Origin: Bacteroidales bacterium
GTDB taxonomy: Bacteria > Bacteroidota > Bacteroidia > Bacteroidales > GCA-2748055
Length of the DNA stretch: 64,000 nt
Direction: 5' to 3'
NCBI GenBank assembly: GCA_021738565.1
Contig: JAIPBT010000015.1
Span: 22,520-86,519, forward strand
Position numbers and translations under genes: made by a program. The notes beneath the pieces were generated by a model. That model was given only the letters and a program-made list of their open reading frames with translations. It did not search any database and had not been told where the DNA came from. The first letter of the stretch is position 1, and each line of letters starts with the position of its first letter. Shown one piece after another: positions 19,238 through 28,100 of the stretch.

Positions 19238-20023
19238 TTATTCTCCACCGAATTCCTCTTCAAGTTTTATTGTAAGTGCTTTGATACCGATATTCTTTTG
19301 GAGTATCCCGTTCTCTGCCACTGAAATCTGTCCCGTCTCTTCAGAAACGATCACTACAAATGAATCGGTTACTTCTGACATACCAAGCGCCGCCCTGTGC
19401 CTGAGCCCGTATTCAGGTGGGAGGTTGGGTTTGTCCGTGACGGGTAAAATGACCCTGGCGGCCGTAACAATATTCCTGTCCAGTACAATGGCCCCGTCAT
19501 GCAGTGGTCCGTTTTTATTGAATATGCTCATGATCAGCCTGCTGGAAGTCTGACTGTTCAGCACTTCTGCAGATTCTGTATACATTTTCAGATTTGATTT
19601 TTTTCTGATTACGATAAGTGCTCCCGTTTTGTTCTGGGACATCTGCATAACAGCTTTCAGGACCGATTTAATGGGTATCTTGGGCTTGGATTCAAAGCGC
19701 ATGTTAAAGATCTTTTCAAGACTGATCATATTTCCATCCACATACCTTGAACCCATATAGATAAGAAAACGTCTTATTTCCTGCTGAAAGACTATGATCA
19801 ATGCTATGACTCCCACACCGATGACCTGGCCTATGATCTTGCTCAGCAATTCCATTTGCAAGGCGCCCACTACCCACCAGAAGATATAGATTACAGCAAT
19901 TGCGATGATGATATTGAGTGCTACAGTACCTCTGACTAGCAAATAAAGCTGGTACAGCAGGACAGCAACCAGAAAGATGTCAATTATATCCAGCAGCCTG
20001 ATATGTATGAATAGTGGAGACAT
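19238..20023 (-). CDS. cdaA: Diadenylate cyclase CdaA
   Basis: Membrane-bound DAC-domain enzyme that makes the second messenger c-di-AMP from two ATP, linked to osmotic and wall homeostasis. Three N-terminal membrane helices (about residues 12-30, 37-55, 63-80) precede the DAC domain with the catalytic DGA at 176-178 in PLHDGAIVLD and RHR at 208-210 in YGLRHRAALG. The 261-residue length is typical. It follows folP by 44 bases on the same strand. That gap holds CAAATGTA (20040-20047), a TACATTTG -7 box on this strand, so it may have its own promoter. Confidence 0.95.
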   Translation of the reverse strand: MSPLFIHIRLLDIIDIFLVAVLLYQLYLLVRGTVALNIIIAIAVIYIFWWVVGALQMELLSKIIGQVIGVGVIALIIVFQQEIRRFLIYMGSRYVDGNMISLEKIFNMRFESKPKIPIKSVLKAVMQMSQNKTGALIVIRKKSNLKMYTESAEVLNSQTSSRLIMSIFNKNGPLHDGAIVLDRNIVTAARVILPVTDKPNLPPEYGLRHRAALGMSEVTDSFVVIVSEETGQISVAENGILQKNIGIKALTIKLEEEFGGE

Positions 20024-20039
20024 GCAACGTAAATTAAAA

Positions 20040-20047
20040 CAAATGTA
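20040..20047 (-). promoter_or_regulatory. -7 promoter box in front of cdaA
   Basis: On the minus strand the octamer reads TACATTTG, a perfect TAnnTTTG box, 17 bases before the cdaA start. No TTG is found at the expected -33 position, so the promoter call is partial. If used, it would give a very short leader. Confidence 0.4.
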
Positions 20048-20067
20048 CTAAAAGATGATGAATCATG

Positions 20068-20946
20068 TCACCTGACTGTTTTGTTTGCTGCCAGGTGGAT
20101 ATGGATGGCCTGCTTTGCCTCTTTCACATCATGGACCCTGAGGATATTCACACCATTGTTTAAAAGTATCATGTGTGCAGCAGTGGTTCCGTTCAAGGCA
20201 TTTTCACTGTTTGTGTTCAAAAGTTTATAGATCATGGATTTCCTTGAAATGCCAGCAACTACTGGTAGTTCAAACATTTGAAAAGCGTAGGAATGTCCGA
20301 GCAGATCGTAATTTTGATCCAGGGTTTTACCAAAACCAAATCCGGGATCAATTAATATGTCGGCAATCCCTTTCTTGTGCAGGAAATTAATTTTTGCAGA
20401 GAAGTACTGGATAATTTCATCCGTAACATTTTCATACACCGGGTTGTCCTGCATGTTTCCAGGATTCCCCTGCATATGCATAATGATATATGGAATGTTT
20501 GATTTGATGATGGTCGGGATCATGTTTTCATCGAATTCCCCGGCTGAAATGTCATTTATCATATCAATTTCATAGGAGGCCAACATTTCTTTAACTACAC
20601 TGCTTCGGTAAGTATCAATTGAAATTATTGCGTCCGGAAAATTTTCCCTGATCAGTGATATTACCGGATGCAGCCGGTCTTGTTCCTCCTGGTCACTTAT
20701 CTCGCTGGCTCCTGGGCGTGATGATACTGCTCCGACATCAATAATATCCGCACCCTGATCCAACATTTCTCCGGCACGATCGAGCGTGGCAGAGGGATTA
20801 TTGTAGTGCCCGCCATCATAAAAAGAATCAGGTGTAATATTCAGAATACCCATTACCTTTGGCGTATCCAGGCCAACCAGTTTGCCCCTGCAGTTCAAAC
20901 TGCGGTTTTTTGAAAAAAATGTATCTTTAACCTTATTTTTTTTCAT
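20068..20946 (-). CDS. folP: Dihydropteroate synthase
   Basis: FolP condenses 4-aminobenzoate with the pterin pyrophosphate to dihydropteroate in folate synthesis and is the sulfonamide target. The TIM-barrel signatures are complete: VMGILNITPDSFYDGG (residues about 31-46), DVGAVSSRPGA, ISIDTYRSSVVKEML, MINDISAG, ILIDPGFGFGKT, VVAGISRKSM and the terminal RVHDVKEA. The length of 292 is slightly long because of an N-terminal lysine-rich extension (MKKNKVKDTFFSKNRS). folP-cdaA order is common in the phylum. Confidence 0.95.
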   Translation of the reverse strand: MKKNKVKDTFFSKNRSLNCRGKLVGLDTPKVMGILNITPDSFYDGGHYNNPSATLDRAGEMLDQGADIIDVGAVSSRPGASEISDQEEQDRLHPVISLIRENFPDAIISIDTYRSSVVKEMLASYEIDMINDISAGEFDENMIPTIIKSNIPYIIMHMQGNPGNMQDNPVYENVTDEIIQYFSAKINFLHKKGIADILIDPGFGFGKTLDQNYDLLGHSYAFQMFELPVVAGISRKSMIYKLLNTNSENALNGTTAAHMILLNNGVNILRVHDVKEAKQAIHIHLAANKTVR

Positions 20947-21072
20947 GGGTAAAACAAAGGTGTTTGCAGATGTGTTGAACCATTATTGTACGGCTTGTTA
21001 ACACTTATTATCAGTTCCATTTATGCAGAACAAAATAAGTAAAAAATATTCATTTTCAACTTTAAAGACGCA

Positions 21073-21747
21073 ATGAGATTCATAGTGATTGAAGGTTTGG
21101 ACGGCTCGGGAAAGTCAACCCAGTTGACGATGCTGGGAAAATTTCTCGAAAAGCGTTCGGTTCCATATAGATACCTGCACTTTCCAAGGCTCGAAGAAGG
21201 AATTTACGGTAAACTTATCGCAAGATTCCTGAGGGGGGAAATGGGGGATATCGACCAGGTTGATCCATACCTTGTGGCTCTTATCTTTGCGGGCGACAGG
21301 TTTGATGCCAGGCTTCAGATAGAGAAATGGATTGACGCAGGGTACCTGGTAATTGTCGATCGCTATGTTTATTCAAATATAGCGTTCCAGGGAGCGAAGC
21401 TGAAAACACCTGAGGATCAGCAAAAACTCGCAAAATGGATCATTGATCTTGAATATGGTTACCACCGGATTCCTGAGCCGGATAAAAATATTTTCCTGAA
21501 TGTTCCTTTCCAGTTTACAAAGAAGCGTTTGACGGAGAAAAGGGCTGGAGGTGACAGGACTTACCTGAAAGGCAAAGATGACATCCATGAAAAAGACCTG
21601 ACCTTCCAGGAGCGGGTCAGGATGATCTATCAAACCGTATGCATGTCATTTGGAAATTTATCAATCATTGATTGTTCCGGTCCTGCAGGTGAAATGAAAC
21701 GTCCGGAGGATATTTTTAGCGATTTGAAGAGAGAATTAGGTTTTTAA
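21073..21747 (+). CDS. tmk: Thymidylate kinase
   Basis: Tmk phosphorylates dTMP to dTDP. The 224-residue protein has the P-loop GLDGSGKST at residues 8-16, the DRYVYSN motif (DRY/H motif, about 97-103), and a lid region RAGGDRTYLKGKDDIHEKD near 157-175. This variant has a longer lid than the E. coli type and is seen in many Bacteroidota and archaeal-type enzymes. It is followed after 24 bases by the BT_3928-like gene. Confidence 0.92.
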   Translation: MRFIVIEGLDGSGKSTQLTMLGKFLEKRSVPYRYLHFPRLEEGIYGKLIARFLRGEMGDIDQVDPYLVALIFAGDRFDARLQIEKWIDAGYLVIVDRYVYSNIAFQGAKLKTPEDQQKLAKWIIDLEYGYHRIPEPDKNIFLNVPFQFTKKRLTEKRAGGDRTYLKGKDDIHEKDLTFQERVRMIYQTVCMSFGNLSIIDCSGPAGEMKRPEDIFSDLKRELGF

Positions 21748-21771
21748 TTAATAAATAAGATTGCCCGAAAT

Positions 21772-23136
21772 ATGAGATTTATAAGAACCCTGAGTCGTTT
21801 GTTACTTGGAATATTGTTTATTTTCAGTGGCTTTGTAAAAGCCCTTGATCCGATGGGATCCGCTTATAAATTCACAGATTATTTTAATGCTTTTGGAATG
21901 GAATTCCTCAGTTTCCTGAGTTTACCGCTCGGGATATTGCTGGCAGGATTTGAGCTGGTGTTGGGAATGGTCCTTTTACTTGGTTATCAGAAAAGAGTCA
22001 CCTACTGGGTGTTGCTGGTTTTTATGGGCTTCTTTACCATACTTACCTTTGTACTTGCCCTGACCAATCCTGTAACTGATTGCGGATGTTTTGGAGATGC
22101 AATAATTATAACGAACTGGCAGACTTTCTTTAAAAACCTGGTCTTCATGGTATTTGTGCTCATTCTTTTCAATGCACGAAACAGGAGCAAAAACGTTCTG
22201 AAAGATTCACATGAAACCGGTATCATTTTCTTGCTGTATACGTTTGCTGTATTTTTTTCAGTATACTGTCTGAGACATTTGCCGGTTATTGATTTCAGAC
22301 CCTATGATAACGGCACCAATATATACGAGGAAATGTCCATCCCTGAAGGTGCCCCGGTTGATGAATATGAAACGATCCTCTATTACAAGAATCTTGACAC
22401 AGGCAATGAAGAAGCATTCACCATTGAAAATTATCCGACAGATACAGTACAATATCAATTTGTTACCAGTGAATCGAAATTGATCAAAAAGGGATATGAG
22501 CCGCCCATTCATGATTTTGGAGTCATTGATCCCAATGGAAATGATGTTACGGATATCCTGCTTGATTATCATGGATATTCACTTCTGATGTTAAGTTATG
22601 ATCTTGAAGGAGCTGATGAGAACTCACTTGTTTCAGGGAACGACTGGTCGAAATTACAAATGCTGGCAGAAGATCTGCAGTTCATACCTGTGACTGCATC
22701 AGCTACCGGAGTAAAGAACAGCATAGCAGAAAATCTGGATCTTACCTATGATTTTTATTTAGCGGACGAGATTATGCTTAAAACCGTTGTTAGATCTAAT
22801 CCTGGATTCGTTCTGCTTAAGAACGGTACCATCCTGGCCAAATGGTCTTTCCGGGATTTTCCTGATATTGGCTCGTGGAACAAAGGATGGCCGGAAATGC
22901 TGGAACAGTTTGTATCCGGACAGGATCCTGAAGTTTTACAGTTGATCGAAGAAGGCTATATGGATGACATGACCATTGATATGATCGAATTTGACAGGAC
23001 GGCAAATAAAATCGTATCCCTTAAAAGTACGGATTATACTGACAGACTTACATGGATTGTGGCCATACTTATGGTTGTTTTGATCCTTGTAGCATTGCAA
23101 TTTATGCCGAAATATAAAATCAGGGAACGTGTTTAG
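21772..23136 (+). CDS. BT_3928-type DoxX/MauE-like membrane protein
   Basis: The 454-residue protein has four N-terminal membrane helices of the DoxX/MauE kind (residues about 8-150) with a Cys pair in DCGCFGDAI (C104 and C106), a feature shared with thiol-handling MauE-like proteins. A fifth helix (about 155-180) leads to a long extracytoplasmic domain of about 240 residues, and a final helix sits at 424-446. This architecture defines a Bacteroidota family known from B. thetaiotaomicron BT_3928; its function is unknown, perhaps disulfide or quinone chemistry in the envelope. Its end overlaps the start of the next gene by 8 bases. Confidence 0.75.
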   Translation: MRFIRTLSRLLLGILFIFSGFVKALDPMGSAYKFTDYFNAFGMEFLSFLSLPLGILLAGFELVLGMVLLLGYQKRVTYWVLLVFMGFFTILTFVLALTNPVTDCGCFGDAIIITNWQTFFKNLVFMVFVLILFNARNRSKNVLKDSHETGIIFLLYTFAVFFSVYCLRHLPVIDFRPYDNGTNIYEEMSIPEGAPVDEYETILYYKNLDTGNEEAFTIENYPTDTVQYQFVTSESKLIKKGYEPPIHDFGVIDPNGNDVTDILLDYHGYSLLMLSYDLEGADENSLVSGNDWSKLQMLAEDLQFIPVTASATGVKNSIAENLDLTYDFYLADEIMLKTVVRSNPGFVLLKNGTILAKWSFRDFPDIGSWNKGWPEMLEQFVSGQDPEVLQLIEEGYMDDMTIDMIEFDRTANKIVSLKSTDYTDRLTWIVAILMVVLILVALQFMPKYKIRERV

Positions 23137-24211
23137 GAGGATCATATCGAGGGTGGGCTATGGATTTCTTGTATTGTGGGGTGTGGTTACCCTGGTATTT
23201 GTATTGTTCAATATATTGCCGGGTGATCCTGCCCGTATGATGCTGGGGCAGCGTGCTGACCTTGAAACTGTTGAAAAAATAAGAAAAGAGATAGGACTGG
23301 ATAAACCCATTGCACTTCAGTATGTAAGATACATCAATGATTTGTCGCCCTTATCTTTGCATCATCCAAAAGATAAAAACCATTATTTTTATCTGGACCA
23401 TGATAAGTATCCTTCACACATAAAAATATTTTCGCTTAAAAAAAACCTTGTGTTGATCATGAAGGCCCCTTACCTGGGGACCAGCTATCAGAACAAGCGA
23501 ACCGTTGGCAGTATGATCGGGGATGTGCTGCCTGCAACATTTTTATTGGCGCTGACATCGATTGTTTTTGCTTTCCTGGCCGGATTGCTGGTCGGAGTGC
23601 TATGTGCGATCAGGAAAGATACTGTATTTGATCGTATAGCATTGGTGATTAGCACTATAGGTGTATCCTTGCCGTCTTTTTTTACAGCCATACTTTTTGG
23701 ATGGTTCTTTGCATTTGTACTTGCAGACATCACCCACCTGAATCTCACAGGAAATATTTATGAGATTGATGACCTCGGGAACGGACGGATACTGGTTCTT
23801 AAGAACCTGATTCTTCCCGCACTTACACTTGGGATCAGGCCCCTGTCGATTATTATTCAGCTTACCCGCAATGCGATGCTTGATGTTCTGAACCAGGATT
23901 ACATCCGGACTGCAAGGGCAAAGGGAATGCATTTCTCAAGGATCATTGCCAGGCATGCACTCAGGAACTCGATGAATCCAATCATAACAGCTGTAAGCGG
24001 CTGGTTTGCATCCCTGATGGCCGGTGTGGTCTTTGTTGAATATATTTTTGGATGGAAAGGACTTGGATACCTTATCGTGAACGCCCTGAACCAGTATGAT
24101 ATGCCGTTGGTACTTGGATCAGTCATTACCATTGCGGCCCTGTTTGTTCTGATCAATATCCTTGTTGACCTGACTTACGCTTTGTTGGATCCCAGGGTTC
24201 GGATCAAATGA
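23129..24211 (+). CDS. ABC transporter permease, oligopeptide (DppB/OppB) type
   Basis: The 360-residue integral membrane protein is a DppB-like permease. It opens with the typical LVLWGVVTLVFVLFNILPGDPARMMLGQRAD, and the EAA loop that contacts the ATPase is visible as YIRTARAKGMHFSRIIARHALRNS near 250-275, followed by FVEYIFGWKGLGYLIVNA. An unusual segment of about 50 residues (KDKNHYFYLDHDKYPSHIK and following) sits in the first periplasmic loop. No partner permease, ATPase or binding protein is next to it, so it must pair with components encoded elsewhere. It overlaps the BT_3928-like gene by 8 bases. Confidence 0.85.
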   Translation: MFRRIISRVGYGFLVLWGVVTLVFVLFNILPGDPARMMLGQRADLETVEKIRKEIGLDKPIALQYVRYINDLSPLSLHHPKDKNHYFYLDHDKYPSHIKIFSLKKNLVLIMKAPYLGTSYQNKRTVGSMIGDVLPATFLLALTSIVFAFLAGLLVGVLCAIRKDTVFDRIALVISTIGVSLPSFFTAILFGWFFAFVLADITHLNLTGNIYEIDDLGNGRILVLKNLILPALTLGIRPLSIIIQLTRNAMLDVLNQDYIRTARAKGMHFSRIIARHALRNSMNPIITAVSGWFASLMAGVVFVEYIFGWKGLGYLIVNALNQYDMPLVLGSVITIAALFVLINILVDLTYALLDPRVRIK

Positions 24212-24250
24212 TCCACGCTGGTTTGATCAGTTTTAATCACGTTTTATTAA

Positions 24251-24258
24251 TATATTTG
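24251..24258 (+). promoter_or_regulatory. -7 promoter box for tpiA
   Basis: TATATTTG is a perfect TAnnTTTG box. It would start transcription near 24265 and give a leader of about 28 bases to the ATG at 24293, which supports the shorter start of tpiA. No clean TTG lies at the right distance upstream. Confidence 0.4.
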
Positions 24259-24292
24259 AAAGTATTTTGAAATGAAAAAGGGAAATAAGATT

Positions 24293-25042
24293 ATGAGAAA
24301 GAAAATTGTAGCCGGAAACTGGAAAATGAATACCGATCTTCATGAAGGCCTCGAGCTGGCCAAAGCTGTGGAAGAAGCTTCACAGGGAAAGAAGAGAGAT
24401 GCAATTGTAATCATTGCACCTCCTTTTACACACCTGGCTAAGATCAGTGAAGTAATCAGTGATGTGAAACTTTCTGCTCAAAACTGTGCTTCAGAAGAAA
24501 GTGGAGCCTTTACCGGTGAGGTATCGCCGGCTATGCTCAGGTCCTCCGGTGCAGAATATGTTATTATCGGTCATTCAGAGCGGAGGACATATTATCATGA
24601 GGAAAATGTTGTGTTGAATAGGAAAATGAGACTGGCGGTATCTAATGGATTGAAGCCTGTTTTCTGCTGTGGGGAAATGCTTGAAGAGCGGGAAGCCGGG
24701 GTTTTATTTGATGTTATTAAAGAACAGCTGAAAGTCGGACTGGATGGCTTGTCTGAAAAAGATATTGCAAATGTTGTTATTGCTTATGAACCCGTTTGGG
24801 CAATTGGAACAGGTGTAACAGCCAGCCCGGATCAGGCACAGGAGATGCACAGGTTTATCAGGGATGTTCTGGAAGAACTTTTCGGGCATGATGTTGCAGC
24901 ATCAACAACCATACTCTACGGCGGTAGCTGCAAACCTTCCAATGCAAAAGAATTGTTTTCCAATCCGGATGTTGACGGAGGATTAATAGGGGGAGCGTCC
25001 TTGAAAGCAGAAGATTTCATTCAGATTGTAAATGCCTTTTAA
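24293..25042 (+). CDS. tpiA: Triosephosphate isomerase
   Basis: TpiA interconverts glyceraldehyde-3-phosphate and dihydroxyacetone phosphate. Catalytic blocks are intact: GNWKMN (with the active Lys) at residues 7-12, IIGHSERR with the electrophilic His, VIAYEPVWAIGTG with the catalytic Glu, and the phosphate loop ILYGGSCKPSNAKE. I start at the ATG at 24293, giving a 249-residue enzyme; the ATG at 24272 adds seven polar residues and would lie too close to the -7 box. The gene end forms a 15-base palindrome (TGCCTTTTAAAGGCA, 25033-25047), without a T-tract. Confidence 0.96.
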   Translation: MRKKIVAGNWKMNTDLHEGLELAKAVEEASQGKKRDAIVIIAPPFTHLAKISEVISDVKLSAQNCASEESGAFTGEVSPAMLRSSGAEYVIIGHSERRTYYHEENVVLNRKMRLAVSNGLKPVFCCGEMLEEREAGVLFDVIKEQLKVGLDGLSEKDIANVVIAYEPVWAIGTGVTASPDQAQEMHRFIRDVLEELFGHDVAASTTILYGGSCKPSNAKELFSNPDVDGGLIGGASLKAEDFIQIVNAF

Positions 25043-25044
25043 AG

Positions 25045-25054
25045 GCAAGCACTA
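25045..25054. repeat. Short end-like motif of the TAGTG/CACTA element family
   Basis: GCAAGCACTA followed by ATTAT is identical over 15 bases to the right end of the element at 43607-43653. The rest of an element is absent, so it is a relic or coincidence just behind tpiA. Confidence 0.3.
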
Positions 25055-25133
25055 ATTATCAGGAAATTGGTGATATTTCTGCATGGCTTCGTTGCAGCTG
25101 TAAAATAAAAAAGTGATCTGAACTGTAGGATCA

Positions 25134-28100
25134 ATGAAAAAACTACTTATCATATTCATCTTATTTATTTGCTGGAGTGTTTCAAAAGCGCAATATGTAA
25201 CTGAGTTTTCTCAGGATACGACCCTGTTTCTGGATGAATTGACGACACTTTTCGGAAATTCACTGATGGATGATGAAGAACCTTATTTGGAAGGATTTGC
25301 GGAGACATGGACTTTTATCGAAGAACATCACAGGGAAGAGATAATGATGATAGCGGAGTTGATGCGTCAGCGAAGTTGCAGGCCACGCCCGCAGTATATT
25401 ATGTATATCAAGATCCTTGAAGAGTTCTTCAGGGAGAAAAAGGCACTTGATCAATTTGATGACTGGCTGCAGGGATACAAGAGTTTTATGGAAGATGAAA
25501 ATACATTGTTAAAGCAGATAAATGGTGTTAACAATACCGTTTTCGATCTTCTGCACGAAAACTTAATATATCGATCAGTGGGTGTTGTGTGGCGGCTTGG
25601 TGAACCAAATTTTAACTTTTCATATGATGAAAAACTATTAATAAACATCGCAAATACCAGCATATCAGGCATATCTGGTGACGACAGTATCGTTATCAAC
25701 AATGTCAATGGTTACGTGGATCCGGTAAACCAGCATTTCTATGGAGAGCAGGGAATTGTTTTCTGGGAAAGGGCAGGCCTGCCCCCCGAGATCATATATG
25801 CAGTATTGAACGAATTTGATTTTCAACTGAAAAGAACAGAATACCATGCTGACAGTGTAAAATTTTATAATTACAACCTGTTTGATGAACCTGCCCTGGG
25901 AAGACTCCAGGATCGGATAACCCAAATCAGGAAACCAGAACTGGCACAATATCCAAAATTCAATACTTACCAAAGTAGTTTCCAGTTGAGGGATATCGTA
26001 CCGGGGATCAACTACCGGGGAGCCATTGCCATGCGGGGAGCCAAACTGGCAGGAACTTCTGCAGAGGACAGACTTGCACAATTGAATATATTTTTTGAAG
26101 ATACCCTCAGAATGAAGGTACAGTCGGACGCTTTCATATTTTCAACCAACTCGATACTTTCGCAAAATGCAGAGGTTTCGATCTATATTGCAGATGACTC
26201 AATATACCATCCTGAACTGATCTTTAACTTCAGTATCGATGGCCATATTCTCCGGTTGATGCAATCCAGGAATTACAATTCCCAAGGCCCTTATACAGAT
26301 TCCTATCACCGGGTTGATATGAATTTTGATGAGTTGAACTGGAATATTGAAGAACCACTTATCAGGATGCAGGCAGCCCTTGGAACTGCCCTGGGGAACA
26401 GCCTTTTCGAATCGTTCGATTTTTTTAATTACCAGTATTATGAGAGCCTGCAGGGTATGGATTTTCAAAATCCCCTGATGCAATTGAGGTATTACAGTAA
26501 TTTGCTGGGAACAGAGACATTTTCTGCTGAGAACTATGCTGATCATATAAGATATGAGGCATACATGGTCAAGCAACAATTGATGCAGTTAAGTAAAATG
26601 GGATTCATATATTTTGATCTGGAGTCTGACCTGGTAACGCTGCGGCCAAAACTTTATGATTATATAGATGCAAGCCAAATGAAAAGGGATTATGATATAA
26701 TAAGGTTTGTTTCCAGGACTGAAACCGGGTCGGAAAATGCCATGCTTGACTTGCGGAATTATGACCTAACCATTAGAGGAATCCCGGCAATATTTCTCAG
26801 TGATTCTCAAAATGTAAGGTTGGTCCCCACAGAAAACACCATCACAATGAAACGGAACAGGAACTTTCAGTTTGATGGTGTAATAAATGCAGGATTGTTC
26901 ACCTTTCATGGCAAAAATTTCTTCTTTGATTATGATAATTTTCTTCTTAATCTTCAAAAAATAGATTCACTGTCCATCAGTACTGCTACAGGAAGAAGAA
27001 CCTCATACGGAGATCCCGTTACTGCTGTGCTTGAGAACAGGATCGTGGACCTGACCGGTGAGTTGCTTATTGACGCACCTTTCAACAAATCAGGTGCATC
27101 GGATTTTCCGGAATATCCGATATTCACGAGCCGTGAAAATTCATATATATATTTTGATGAAAAATCAATCCAGGATGGTGTTTATGAGCGGGACAGATTT
27201 TATTTTGAACTTTTCCCGTTTACCATTGACAGCCTTGACAATTTCAGACGTGAGGCAATGAAACTTGATGGAACCTTTGTTTCTGCAGGTATATTGCCTG
27301 ATATAGAAATGGAGATGTCCCTGAGGCCCGACAATTCATTAGGATTTCTTATGACCACCGAACCTGAAGGTATTTCAATCTTTGGCGGCAAAGGCACATT
27401 CTACAATGGCATTGAGATGAGTAATGCAGGATTGCGGGGATTTGGTTCATTTGACTACCTTGCATCTACCACCTGGTCTGATAATTTTCTTTTTCATCCC
27501 GATTCCCTTATGGCTGTTTCGAGAAGGTTCTTATCCAGGGAAAAACAAAGAGAGGTTTCTACGCCATATGTTGAAGCATCCATAGCAGATGTACGGTATT
27601 ATCCCTATGATGATAAAATGAATATTAACAGGATAGACAGTCTTTTCAGAATGTATGATGATGAAATTAAATTTGGAGGCAATCTGACGCTGCGACCGCT
27701 TGGAATTACAGGTGCTGGAGGTCTTTCGTTTGATGATGCACGTTTTTCTTCGCAGGTTTTCGATTTCAGGGCAAAAGAAATACTGGCAGATTCCTCTGGT
27801 GCCAGACTTAGAAAAGACATCATTTCTGCTTTTTCTTTTGTCACAAATGATATAAAACTGGACATTGATCTTATAAAACGCGAAGGAGACTTTACCGCAA
27901 GGGAAAATTATACGCTGATAGAGTTCCCTTCGAATCTTTATGAAACCAGGCTGGATGAAATTAAATGGGATATGGAGCGGGATGAGGTTGTGCTGCGCCA
28001 GAGAAATCCCCTGCCGGAGATGGCAATTGATATCGGGATCGATTCCTTGAAGACAACAGGCCCTTCATATATCTCAGTGCATCCAAAACAGGACTCGTTG

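Noticed and set aside
25033..25047. Terminator at the end of tpiA
   Set aside because: The palindrome TGCCTTTTAAAGGCA has no loop of fitting size and no T-tract.
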